Shown one piece after another: positions 1-7,978 of a stretch of 64,000 nucleotides of DNA (position 1 is the first letter of the stretch; every line of letters begins with the position of its first letter). Location: NCBI GenBank assembly GCA_021203365.1, contig JAJQBI010000030.1, positions 124,001 through 188,000 on the forward strand, read 5' to 3'. A program made the translations under genes and the position numbers. Origin of the DNA: Clostridiales bacterium. GTDB taxonomy: Bacteria; Bacillota; Clostridia; Lachnospirales; Lachnospiraceae. Under the pieces are notes generated by a model. It saw nothing but the letters and a program-made list of their open reading frames with translations, searched no databases and had not been told where the DNA came from.

Positions 1-98
1 CCATATAAAATAATCCGGGCCAGCTTACTGCCATATATGTGCTTCGATTCCTCTCTGACCTTACCCAGAACCGTCTGTAATTCTGCCTTAGTACACAT
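1..98 (-). CDS. Nucleotidyltransferase N-terminus, cut by window edge
   Basis: Reading the minus strand from an ATG at 98 gives about 32 residues, MCTKAELQTVL...SKLARIILYG, running off the left edge. The ending IILYG fits the start of the GSxxxG active-site strand of MNT-type minimal nucleotidyltransferases, which are often antitoxins of HEPN or related toxins. A GAGGAG ribosome site lies nine bases upstream, so this ATG is preferred over the ATGATG at 104-107. It follows the broken small gene at 118-367 on the same strand. The family call rests on a short N-terminus only. Confidence 0.5.
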   Translation of the reverse strand, partial: MCTKAELQTVLGKVREESKHIYGSKLARIILY

Positions 99-117
99 AT
101 TCATCATCTCCTCATAC

Positions 118-367
118 TTATGCTTCCGACTGTTCAGCAAACTCTTCCTCGTAGAGATCCATAAAATAATCCGGGCCTTCTTTCCAGATACTTGTCTCAA
201 AATCAAATATTACTTCATATGTCCATGAAAAAAGCAAATTTCAGTAAGGCATCTTCAAAATCAACATGCTTTTCATTTGAATACTTTTCAAGCATTCTGC
301 GCATCGTATTTACCGCACAGTGTTCTTTTTGCCTGTCTGATACAACACTATCACTTACACTTTCCAT
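118..367 (-). pseudogene. Frameshifted small protein of unrecognised family
   Basis: An ATG at 367 opens MESVSDSVVSDRQKEHC and runs to DALLKFAF. The frame then breaks in a run of six T (minus strand, about 230-236). Dropping one T rejoins FSWTYEVIFDFETSIWKEGPDYFMDLYEEEF to a TAA at 118, giving about 82 residues. The start overlaps the end of the DUF3990 remnant by 17 bases, and the nucleotidyltransferase starts about 20 bases downstream, so the three once formed an operon. The break could be decay, a sequencing error, or homopolymer phase variation. I do not recognise the family. Confidence 0.5.
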
Positions 368-921
368 AGCGTTCACCTTTTATGAATTCCAGATAATTTA
401 CAGCATCCTCTGTCCGAAATCAAAACTGATTATGTAAACGGTTCGGCAAGAGGAATTTTAACGCCAACTCATCCGCCTTTCTCACCCGGTGCGCCATATG
501 CTCCCGATATATAATCATCCAGCTTTCTGTCTGTATTATCGTCAGCTATCTTTCCACCTATGATATCTGAACTCTCGTATTTTTTAAGACACCGGGAACA
601 AATCACCATCCTGGTTATCAGCTACAAAATAAAGCCATGATGCATCAGCCACTTCAAAACAATGGACTAAAATATTTGTGTCGAGGTGAAACCTGTAAAC
701 ATTAATAACGCCATCTGCATCAGAAAAACTCTCTGGCACCCTTTTTAGACATTTTGCTTTTCTTACCGCCTGCGGTATGTAGCTACAGGCCTGTTTATAG
801 GATGATGTCACGTAGAATTCTTTTCCGAAATCAAATCCGCGTTTCCCTTGTTTAAGTCAATCTTATGGATTTCCAGATAGTTTGTATGGTATAACAAATC
901 TCCATCATGAAGATGTATCAT
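351..921 (-). pseudogene. DUF3990-like pseudogene
   Basis: Pieces in several frames line up in order as one protein: LLYHTNYLEIHKIDLN, then KRGFDFGKEFYVTSSYKQA, then VINVYRFHLDTNILVHCFE, then ESSDIIGGKIADDNTD, then ADELALKFLLPNRL and FRTEDAVNYLEFIKGERY. This is the pattern I associate with DUF3990 proteins (tyrosine-type ligand pocket, function unknown). The frame is broken near 850, by a stop at 584, near 480, and by a TGA near 425 where a Cys codon is expected. At least four lesions make it a clear pseudogene. The family name is from memory of the motif order, not a search. Confidence 0.6.
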
Positions 922-1141
922 ACTGCCGCACCTGATTATGGTGCAAAATCTCCACATCATCCAGCGCACAATTATAGCTGTTCAAATGAAGGGAATCTTA
1001 ACACTCATTTATAAATCCTAAAATATCATTTTTTCTAAAAATCTCCGCACACTATTCTGGTGAGTGAGATGCCCCACTTTACCTGTGCCATACGAATGCA
1101 TGACGCTGCATATGTGTAATATTAATTCTTCCCTCAGACAT
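906..1141 (-). pseudogene. Possible remnant of a small leading gene of the decayed operon
   Basis: After a weak promoter-like TATAAT (minus strand, 1176-1181) and a purine-rich ribosome site, an ATG at 1141 gives MSEGRINITHMQRHAFVWH before a stop. Other frames then continue with KVGHLTHQNSVRRFLEKM and NSYNCALDDVEILHHNQVRQY up to the DUF3990 remnant. The pieces look like one protein of about 75 residues with frameshifts, but no family is recognised and the joins are my inference. Confidence 0.25.
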
Positions 1142-1368
1142 ATAGCCTCTTTTCCAAGACTTCTTCTACTTATGTATTATAACAGATTCCCGTCATACTT
1201 AAACTCTTTTTCTAAAAAAACCGACTCCAGCGCTCACACTAAAGCCGAATACCTATAGCGTTTACGGGAAAGCGGTTTATACCACAAAGACAGGTCATGC
1301 CAAATGACGTACTTCGGAGATTCCGGATTATTTCGGATTTCCGGTTCCATTTTATAAACCCATGCTTC

Positions 1369-1412
1369 AAAGCTTCATTTAAAGCTTCATTTAAAGCTTC
1401 ATTTAAAGCTTC
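1369..1412. repeat. 12-bp tandem repeat, 3.7 copies
   Basis: The unit aaagcttcattt occurs three times head to tail, followed by a partial fourth copy. On the minus strand it encodes a repeating NEAL tetrapeptide within ORF 1239-1472. Such short acidic-helical repeats are common in linker or tail regions of accessory proteins, but this ORF has no recognisable domain. A unit length divisible by three would let copy number change without a frame change. Confidence 0.85.
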
Positions 1413-1446
1413 TCCCAAAGCTTCACATTGAATCTTTGGGAGAAGC
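1408..1446. repeat. Perfect 13-bp inverted repeat
   Basis: The arms GCTTCTCCCAAAG and CTTTGGGAGAAGC flank a 13-base spacer, just after the stop of the winged-helix fragment on the minus strand. It could fold as a hairpin, but no T-run follows, so a terminator role is not supported. Confidence 0.7.
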
Positions 1447-1458
1447 AATGGCGTTTCA

Positions 1459-1578
1459 TTATGTCTTATCATGAATCACCCAATATCCATATCTTTTCCC
1501 GCCTTTTTGTTCAATAAGACCTTTTCCCGTCAAGTTTTTCATTATCCTTTGCAATGTTGTTCTGGATATATTCAGGCC
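1459..1578 (-). pseudogene. Winged-helix C-terminal fragment
   Basis: The minus strand reads GLNISRTTLQRIMKNLTGKGLIEQKGGKRYGYWVIHDKT and then TAA. The order helix, recognition helix, and beta-wing (GKRYGYW) is that of a winged helix-turn-helix, as found at the C-terminus of AlbA_2/divergent-AAA type regulators. No start or upstream domain is present: the lipase pseudogene ends 12 bases upstream. It is therefore the tail of a gene whose front has been deleted. Confidence 0.5.
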
Positions 1579-1590
1579 CTCCCCTTACAG

Positions 1591-2314
1591 CTACTCCTGC
1601 CAATGCAGCCCTTCCAGCCATTCAACAACATCGCCTGTAACATGTTCCCGGCACACTTCATGCAGAATATCATGGCGTCCCGGATAAAAGCTTAAGGAAA
1701 CATCATTGATCCCCGCCGCTTTATATGCATTCATCAGCCGTTCTGCGCCTTTTCTCATCTCACCAACCGGGTCGTCTTTCCCGGAGAGAAAAAGCATGGG
1801 CAGATTTTTGGAAATTTTTCCAATGCTTTCCCTGCTGCCTGTAATCAGCATTCCCCGCAGGAGTTCCCGGAACAATCCGGCCGGCATAAACTTTCCGCAG
1901 GCTTCATCCTGCATATAGTCCTTTCTTCCATCCGCACTTTCACAGAGCCAGTCAAACTCCGTCCTGTTCGGCCTAAAATAACGGTTGTATGTGCCAAAAA
2001 ACAGCGACTGTATGAGTTTGCTTTGGTTCCCATCTCCGACCCGTCTGGCTTCCAGGCTGGCGATTGCTTTGGCAAATGAAATCTACGATGCACTCTGGCT
2101 TTTCAGATTCTCCATGTCCCAAATGGTCATTTCCGGCCACTGCATATCCTTTTTCCACAAGGGCATATGCCAGTTCTCCATACCGTCCAATATGTTCCGT
2201 AATGCCATGGGATACCTGTACAACTGCTTTCACATGTCCTTCCGGCAGCCATTCATGGAAATGTATCTTTGTTTTCCGGTCAGACGACAGGTAATGCAGA
2301 TTCTTTTCTATCAT
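1591..2314 (-). pseudogene. Lysophospholipase-type alpha/beta hydrolase, internal deletion
   Basis: The front (MIEKNLHYLSSDRKTKIHFHEW...VSHGITEHIGRY...NDHLGHGESEKPE) and back (EARRVGDGNQSKLIQSLFFGTYNRYFRPNRTEFDWL...FLSGKDDPVGEM...YPGRHDILHE) match the serine aminopeptidase S33/monoacylglycerol lipase fold. The stretch that should carry the GHSMGS nucleophile elbow is missing. The two halves meet out of frame near 2070, and total length is about 240 residues against the usual 310. Asp and His of the triad remain but Ser is lost. The start at 2314 follows AAGGAG with eight-base spacing. Inactive by inference. Confidence 0.8.
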
Positions 2315-2331
2315 AGACATCCTCTCCTTCA

Positions 2332-3312
2332 TTACAGTCTTCCGGTATATACAGCTCCACGAAGCTGATTCCGGTAATCAGATAAGATTCTCTCTATTCG
2401 TTCATTCATATTCGGATTCCGGTAGTTGTCTGCTTCCTGACTCAAACGTATCAAAAACTCTATCTCTGCTTTTGCATGGCGCAGATAATTTCCTTTATTT
2501 CTCTGAACCTTCTTTACGGTCATCCTGACCTGAGCCATACGCGCGCTCATATATGGAAAAAGGCAATAATACAGTTCATCCTCAGCGAAGGAAAGATGTC
2601 CAAGACTGCCTCCGCTCTTATCAGCAATCATCAATCGTCCATTTCGAAGGGCCGCCGGGTAGACACTTTCAGCGACACGCAGAGAAGCAATTCTTCTCAT
2701 AATTTCCAGATTCTGCTTTTCCCCGACATAGGCGCGAAAACGATAAATCTTGCGGTTCTCTTTATCAACCATGTCCGGTTTGGCTATTTTGGGCAGGCAA
2801 TCTGCAGGTTCCAAAAACTGGATCGCCAGGCAGTGAAACAGGCGTTCCTGGCTGGAGATGCGAAGTGCCTCTGTATTTCCGGCCACATTGCATTCCGTTT
2901 CGACTGCATCCAGTAAATCACGTGCAGCATGATAAATGCTCCGCAGAAACAATGGAAATTCTTCTTCGTCTGGATCCCACATATATTTTCCATTGGTTAC
3001 CTTTTGATATAACCCTTCTGAATCAATATCCATATGGTATGGAGCGTAAATATTTCTCGCTGTAAATACTGACTCATTTACAATTTCTCTCCAAACGACT
3101 TCTGCTGCGGCTTTCGTCAGGAAAAAATCTTCACTTTTGAGCAAAGAATATGCGGCGATAATCTTCTGTGCCAGTTCCTTTCGTTCTTTGGAATCCGCTC
3201 CTGCTGCATCCGGATGATATTGCCCGATCAATCTCCGAAACTTTATCTTTGCTGTTCTTCCGTCATCTCCATCCGTAATTCCCAGGATTCGTTTTGCTTC
3301 TTCAATATCCAT
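2332..3312 (-). CDS. J-domain protein
   Basis: A 326-residue protein whose first 65 residues form a J-domain with the diagnostic HPD in GQYHPDAAGAD, the loop that stimulates Hsp70 ATPase. The remaining 260 residues lack the Gly/Phe, zinc-finger and CTD regions of DnaJ, so it is a class C co-chaperone with an unrecognised client domain. The start follows AAAGGA. It lies 17 bases upstream of the broken lipase. Recruiting DnaK to a specific substrate is the family role. The substrate is unknown. Confidence 0.8.
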   Translation of the reverse strand: MDIEEAKRILGITDGDDGRTAKIKFRRLIGQYHPDAAGADSKERKELAQKIIAAYSLLKSEDFFLTKAAAEVVWREIVNESVFTARNIYAPYHMDIDSEGLYQKVTNGKYMWDPDEEEFPLFLRSIYHAARDLLDAVETECNVAGNTEALRISSQERLFHCLAIQFLEPADCLPKIAKPDMVDKENRKIYRFRAYVGEKQNLEIMRRIASLRVAESVYPAALRNGRLMIADKSGGSLGHLSFAEDELYYCLFPYMSARMAQVRMTVKKVQRNKGNYLRHAKAEIEFLIRLSQEADNYRNPNMNERIERILSDYRNQLRGAVYTGRL

Positions 3313-3459
3313 ATTCCTTTAAATCCCTTTGGGGCATTTTTCCGCTGGCGTATCTTTACAGTCCGGCAAAAAACAGCTCGCAGTAGTCATCTTCCGCCTC
3401 CGGCATCGGCGAGTTTTCTCCTCCGCCATTTGTGCTGCGCTTCATTGCCGCATAGAATT

Positions 3460-3864
3460 CTAACTTCCCTCATTCGCTTTCATCTGTCTCTCAATCCACG
3501 CCATCAAAACATCTACAACATACTTCTGCTGTTCTTCTGACAGCTCCTTCCCTTTCGGTATCCTGTGCCATTTCTCCAGGCAGCCTCTGCAGCAGCATCC
3601 TGTCGCATGTTGTGCTATGAAAACGGGATGTCCTCGCATCGGAGTCTGTTTTCCATCATTTTTTGGCTCTGCAGGAGCCAGTCTCTGGCGGATAAAATCA
3701 CAGGCATGCGAGCGAATCGTATCCATTCCTTTATTCCTGGCATATGCGACATCGGCCGGTTTCAGAGAAAAGCTGCTGCGAAATCTGGAACGCGACAGCC
3801 GGTCAAATAAATCAGCAAAAGGCTCTGCAGATCTGTCTGGAGATTTATCCGAAAATTTATCCAT
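3460..3864 (-). CDS. DUF4186 family protein
   Basis: A 134-residue protein dominated by the conserved block RFRSSFSLKPADVAYARNKGMDTIRSHACDFIRQRL, then NDGKQTPMRGHPVF, IAQHATGCCCRGCLEKWH and the C-terminal VMAWIERQ-type helix. This matches DUF4186 as I know it. The HATGxCCRGCL segment, rich in Cys and His, suggests metal binding, but no function is established. The first 20 residues (MDKFSDKSPDRSAEPF) are likely disordered. It stands alone between the J-domain gene and the split-barrel gene on the same strand. Confidence 0.75.
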   Translation of the reverse strand: MDKFSDKSPDRSAEPFADLFDRLSRSRFRSSFSLKPADVAYARNKGMDTIRSHACDFIRQRLAPAEPKNDGKQTPMRGHPVFIAQHATGCCCRGCLEKWHRIPKGKELSEEQQKYVVDVLMAWIERQMKANEGS

Positions 3865-3894
3865 AACACCGCCACCCTGCCTTAATAATTTTGT

Positions 3895-4290
3895 TTAAAA
3901 ACGAATGATTTCCGGTTCATGACTGAAGGATGAGATTGTCGCCACAGCATCCTTAAAATAATATACAGCCGTATTTCCCTCCGGACCGGTCGTATACATT
4001 TCTTTCAGATTCGGATATGCGTCCAACATGGATTCCTGCGCTTCTGTCCGCTCATCCAAGACCAGTGTTCCGCAAAGACGAATCCACTCTCCCTTTAACA
4101 TTGCGCAGATTTCCACTTTCGGATTCGCCGCTATCTGTTTCGCTACATCCTTACCTTTTCCAGTCTGGATATAGAGTTTGCCATCATAAATGTGAATTGT
4201 GCCAAACGGTCTGACTCTCGCCTGATCTCCGTCAACCGTTGCCAGATAATATGTGCCTGCATCCTTTAAAAATTCGTATACTTTCTGCAT
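3895..4290 (-). CDS. Pyridoxamine 5'-phosphate oxidase-like split-barrel protein
   Basis: About 131 residues: MQKVYEFLKDAGTYYLATVDGDQARVRPFGTIHIYDGKLYIQTGKGKDVAKQI continues into NPKVEICAMLKGEWIRLCGTL. This is the flavin-reductase/PNPOx-like split barrel that binds FMN or F420-like cofactors, common as small oxidoreductases in anaerobes. The track ORF starts at 4377, but the ATG at 4290 begins the domain exactly and has GAGG about nine bases upstream, so I use it. The substrate is not predictable. Confidence 0.75.
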   Translation of the reverse strand: MQKVYEFLKDAGTYYLATVDGDQARVRPFGTIHIYDGKLYIQTGKGKDVAKQIAANPKVEICAMLKGEWIRLCGTLVLDERTEAQESMLDAYPNLKEMYTTGPEGNTAVYYFKDAVATISSFSHEPEIIRF

Positions 4291-4377
4291 CCTTTTATCC
4301 TCACTTTCTTCCATCGCAGGAAAATACCTGCAGTTCATTCCTGTTTCTGAATCCGTTAACTGAAATAATCTTATCAT

Positions 4378-4776
4378 AAAAAACAGATAGCTTCAATAAA
4401 GAAGCCACCCATTTGAAATCTTATAATTCCGACATGCTTTGGTCAAAAACCAGTGTTCAACAATATAGAGATTTTAGATTCATTCCAACGTCACTTCATA
4501 ACTCACGCCTGACCGCCGCCACACGCTGCCAGGCACTCCCTCGATTTATAATCCTCATATTTTTCCTTTGAACAGGCTCCTGCAAAAAGAATAATATCAG
4601 GTAATACGTAAAATGCGGTGCAGCCGCCAGGGCCGCACCGCAGAGAAAGGGAAAATCATATGCAGCTTATCCGCTGCATATTCTATGATTAAATAAGAAA
4701 ATAAAACAATTATAAAAGCAAGAAGAATCCTGATACAACTCAGCTGATTTCCACACGCAGCTGCATTTACACTTTT
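4378..4776. other. Intergenic region with two hairpins
   Basis: No gene is seen in these 400 bases. Two stem-loops stand out: GCGGTGCAGCC/GGCCGCACCGC at 4615-4641 (one mismatch) and ATATGCAGC/GCTGCATAT at 4658-4681. On the minus strand each is followed by ATTTT, so they could end transcription of the ABC operon, though the T-tracts are weak. Confidence 0.5.
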
Positions 4777-5958
4777 TTACAGCGGCAGGTCTTTTTTCTG
4801 GAACCGTACCATTCCCACCACATAGCAGGCCAGGGCGATCGCTGCCAAAGCAACCAGCTTCGGTACAAAAGCATAATCTACGCTTCCGGAGCCAACAGTT
4901 CCCAGCGCCTCGATATCAAACAGGCCGACAAGGGTAAGCTTGTTAAAGTTCCCCAGCATTTCCACGCCGATCCCCATGCTGACCATACTCTCCGAGCCAA
5001 ACATGCCCAGCAGTGAGCAGAGGAAAAACCAGACATTCAGGCCGCCGCCCAGTGCCAGAGCGTATTTACTCAGATTGAACAGACAGCTGGCCAGATAGCA
5101 GATCGCTGCCATTGCTTCCGCAAGAACATACAGGCCTCCATACAGGGCGGCATATTTTGCGACATCCACTTCCCCGGCGAATGCCTGCGTCGCTGCCAGC
5201 CGGACAAGAAAGCCGCATCCTACCATGAGGAAGGGCATTATGATCATATAGATGGCCTGCGTAATTACCACCGCACTCCGCTTCGTGGGCGTAGAGAGGA
5301 TATAGGCCATAGATCCCTTATCCACCTGATCGACCACCAGCGCGTTTCCGGCAAATACAAGAAACAGAATTAACGGCAGAAGACTCATGATCGTGAAATA
5401 CATCTGATTCATCATGGCCGAAGTATCCATTTCACTCATCGTTTCCAGCATATCAGACGGGATCCCCATCATCTCCAGCATCATGGTCATCATAGATTCA
5501 ATATCCAGATCATCTCCGGAGAAACAGCCCTGTACGGAGCCCAGCGCATAAACATACTCAAACTCGGAAACATAGGCGTCCACGCCGGCTTCAGATTCAG
5601 CCAGTGTTTCCGCCGCTGCTTCAAAATTCTCGCAGGAAAGATCCAGGTCATCGGACTGTGCAGATGCCATCTCAAAGGCCGTCTCATACATGGTCTGGTC
5701 TTCCGCTTCCGCAAAATCTTCATAACTCAGTTCGGTTCCCATCATTTCATTGTAGGAAGCCAGCACATACAGATGACTGTAAAAGTCCGTCTGTGCATCG
5801 GTATAGTCCACGGTGTCTGTCGCCCCCAGCAGATTACCCGCATAGGTCGTAACTATAGTCATCAGACACAGGACAACCGTGCAGGCGATAAACAGGACTC
5901 TATTTGCATTCAGGCTCTGCTTCATCAGCGGCCATGAAAATATTTTCGTAACCTTCAT
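4777..5958 (-). CDS. ABC-2 type transporter permease
   Basis: A 393-residue membrane protein. One N-terminal helix (VLFIACTVVLCLMTIV) precedes an acidic extracytoplasmic loop of about 140 residues rich in Met, Asp and Glu. Five or six further helices follow, starting with MSLLPLILFLVFAGNALVV. The VDQVDKGSMAYILSTP segment is typical of ABC-2/NatB-like permeases. It is the last gene of a three-gene operon, its ATG overlapping the stop of the second ATPase gene by four bases. Export of a drug, lipid or peptide is the usual family role; the substrate is unknown. Confidence 0.85.
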   Translation of the reverse strand: MKVTKIFSWPLMKQSLNANRVLFIACTVVLCLMTIVTTYAGNLLGATDTVDYTDAQTDFYSHLYVLASYNEMMGTELSYEDFAEAEDQTMYETAFEMASAQSDDLDLSCENFEAAAETLAESEAGVDAYVSEFEYVYALGSVQGCFSGDDLDIESMMTMMLEMMGIPSDMLETMSEMDTSAMMNQMYFTIMSLLPLILFLVFAGNALVVDQVDKGSMAYILSTPTKRSAVVITQAIYMIIMPFLMVGCGFLVRLAATQAFAGEVDVAKYAALYGGLYVLAEAMAAICYLASCLFNLSKYALALGGGLNVWFFLCSLLGMFGSESMVSMGIGVEMLGNFNKLTLVGLFDIEALGTVGSGSVDYAFVPKLVALAAIALACYVVGMVRFQKKDLPL

Positions 5959-6875
5959 TCTCTGATCTCCTTCCGATATATATTCATGAAGTATTCTTCA
6001 AGATCCTCGTGGGTCTCATCAACGGAAACCACCGGCAGCCCTTTCGTTGCCTTTATTACCCGGTCGGTTCCGGCAGCAGGAACGGCAAAGGATATTTCTG
6101 CCGGATTAGCACAGGACGTTTTCTTCTCATCTATGACTGCCTCAGAAACTCTCTTCGCGTACTCCTGCGCGGCTGCTTCACTGGCAAACGTAATCCGGAA
6201 CATCCTCGGCGTGTCGTGGTGCAGCTTATAAAGGCTCAGCACATCCTTTATCTTTCCGTTCCCGATGATTGCGACCCGGTCACAGACATCCTCGATTTCC
6301 TCAAAAATATGACTGGACATAAAGATGGTCCTGCCCTTTTTCTTTTCCTCACGGACCAGCTCCAGAAAGGTCTCACGCATCAGCGGATCCAGGCCGGTGG
6401 TTGGTTCATCCATGATCAGTATTTTCTTATCTCCCATGAGTGCGGCGACGATGGCCGTTTTCTGCTTCATTCCTTTACTCATGCGCTTCAGATTGGCGGA
6501 CGGATCCAGACCCAGAAGGTCAATCAGATGGTTCATATAAGTAAAATCCTTCACGCCCAGAAACTGCGCCTGCACTTTAAAAAAGTCCGTGCCGGTAGCC
6601 AGATCCGGGAACGCGATTTCCCCGGGAATATAGCTGACATCCCTCATCACCTCCGGCGCCTGCTTCCAGGGATTCAGCCCGTTCACCAGCACCTCGCCGG
6701 AATCCGGCTTCAGAAAGCCCATCATATGACGGATAGTTGTCGTTTTTCCTGAACCATTGGTACCCAGATAGCCGAACACCTCTCCTTCCTGAATATCCAG
6801 GGAAATGTCAAACACACCGCGGTTGTCACCGTAATCCTTCGTCAGATTTCTCACCGAAATAAGGTCTGTACTCAT
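5955..6875 (-). CDS. ABC transporter ATP-binding protein (second)
   Basis: 306 residues. Walker A is GTNGSGKTTT (about residue 40). The signature is RMSKGMKQK, a degenerate LSGGQ, and Walker B is ILIMDEPTTGLD with the H-loop SSHIFEE. The C-terminal 80 residues form the regulatory extension common in DrrA/CcmA-type exporters. Its start overlaps the stop of the first ATPase by four bases (ATGA), and its stop overlaps the permease start in the same way, so the three proteins are translationally coupled. It probably pairs with the first ATPase as a heterodimer on the permease. Confidence 0.9.
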   Translation of the reverse strand: MSTDLISVRNLTKDYGDNRGVFDISLDIQEGEVFGYLGTNGSGKTTTIRHMMGFLKPDSGEVLVNGLNPWKQAPEVMRDVSYIPGEIAFPDLATGTDFFKVQAQFLGVKDFTYMNHLIDLLGLDPSANLKRMSKGMKQKTAIVAALMGDKKILIMDEPTTGLDPLMRETFLELVREEKKKGRTIFMSSHIFEEIEDVCDRVAIIGNGKIKDVLSLYKLHHDTPRMFRITFASEAAAQEYAKRVSEAVIDEKKTSCANPAEISFAVPAAGTDRVIKATKGLPVVSVDETHEDLEEYFMNIYRKEIRE

Positions 6876-7786
6876 GCGCTCACCCCCTTAAAATGATGGC
6901 CGGTATCGTAGAAGCCCATGAAATAATCTTCCAGGGTAAACGGTATTTCAATGAAGTCTGCAACATTGTAATTACAAAGACAGGTCATCAGTTCGCCAAC
7001 CCGGTCTGCTTCCATCTGCACCCTCGCCCGGAGTTTCCCTTTGTTTTTCGACGTAAACCGGAATGGCTTCTGAATAAATTCCGCATAGGATGCCTCATCG
7101 GAAAAGGTCACACGGTAAATGCGGTCATGCTTCTGTTTCAGTTCCTCCGACCTGAACTCGGAGACAATCTTTCCGTCCCTTATGATAGCGATGCGGTCGC
7201 AGGTGGCGTCCACCTCATGAAAGATATGGGAAGAGAGGAAAATCGTCTTGCCCCGTTTCTTTTCTTCCTTTACAAACTCAATGAAAGTCTCCTGCATGAC
7301 CGGATCAAGCCCCGAAGTCGGCTCATCCAGGATCAGGATATCCGGATCCTGCATAAAGGCCGTGACAACCGCCAGCTTGCGCTTTACGCCCAGGCTCATC
7401 CGTTTAATGCTGACATTGGGATCCAGATCAAACTTCTCCAGCAGCATCTTCAGATAACTGTTATCTTCCACATGACGCATCTGTCCCATCATGCGCAGAA
7501 AACCGGTTCCTGAAAGTCCCGCAGGCAGCGTTACCTCCCCCGGGAGATAGCCAACCGTATTTTTTAAAGCCGCACTGTTCTTCCAGCTGTCCATCCCGGA
7601 GATTGCGGTACTGCCCTTCTCAGGCTTCGAAAAGCCCATCAGATGGCGAATGGTCGTGGTTTTTCCGGCGCCGTTCGGGCCGAGGAAACCATAGCATTCC
7701 CCTTTATCCACCTGGATCGATACATCGAACACACCGCGGCCGTGGCCATAGTCTTTTGTCAGATGATCTACAGAAATTACTGTCAT
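6872..7786 (-). CDS. ABC transporter ATP-binding protein (first)
   Basis: 304 residues from the ATG at 7786, which follows AAGGAGGAATTTT. The longer track ORF (to 7990) adds 68 hydrophobic residues without domain sense and runs through the promoter, so it is rejected. Walker A GPNGAGKTTT, signature RMSLGVKRK and Walker B ILILDEPTSGLD are intact. It is a close paralogue of the downstream ATPase (shared YGHGRGVFDVS/YGDNRGVFDIS openings), implying local duplication. Confidence 0.9.
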   Translation of the reverse strand: MTVISVDHLTKDYGHGRGVFDVSIQVDKGECYGFLGPNGAGKTTTIRHLMGFSKPEKGSTAISGMDSWKNSAALKNTVGYLPGEVTLPAGLSGTGFLRMMGQMRHVEDNSYLKMLLEKFDLDPNVSIKRMSLGVKRKLAVVTAFMQDPDILILDEPTSGLDPVMQETFIEFVKEEKKRGKTIFLSSHIFHEVDATCDRIAIIRDGKIVSEFRSEELKQKHDRIYRVTFSDEASYAEFIQKPFRFTSKNKGKLRARVQMEADRVGELMTCLCNYNVADFIEIPFTLEDYFMGFYDTGHHFKGVSA

Positions 7787-7828
7787 AAAATTCCTCCTTG
7801 ATTTTTCCAACATTCTGTTGTACGATAA

Positions 7829-7857
7829 ATTATACACACATAAAAAAAGAACTTCAA
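7829..7857 (-). promoter_or_regulatory. Promoter of the ABC operon
   Basis: Minus strand: -35 TTGAAG (7852-7857), 17-base spacer, -10 TATAAT (7829-7834), about 45 bases upstream of the ATPase start. This is a near-consensus vegetative promoter. Confidence 0.75.
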
Positions 7858-7861
7858 CCAT

Positions 7862-7878
7862 CAGATTTTCAAAATCTG
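7862..7878. promoter_or_regulatory. Palindromic operator candidate for the TetR regulator
   Basis: CAGATTTTcAAAATCTG is a perfect 8+1+8 palindrome immediately upstream of the ABC -35 box, inside the divergent region shared with the TetR gene. TetR-family dimers bind such palindromes. A site at about -40 would let the regulator interfere with polymerase loading on the ABC promoter. Assignment to this regulator is inference. Confidence 0.6.
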
Positions 7879-7978
7879 TCGGATTTTTTTCAGAAATACA
7901 AATTGCCAGATAAAAGAACGAAGCATGAAAAGTCCGCAGAATTACGATACTTAATGTGAAGGAAAAGAGGAAAAACGG

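Noticed and set aside
5-177. 17-base repeat ataaaataatccgggcc at 5-21 and 161-177
   Set aside because: The copies fall in different frames of two unrelated genes and do not extend further; chance or trace of a small rearrangement cannot be separated.
1369-1412. Possible CRISPR array
   Set aside because: Units are 12 bp, directly adjacent and without spacers; it is a simple tandem repeat.
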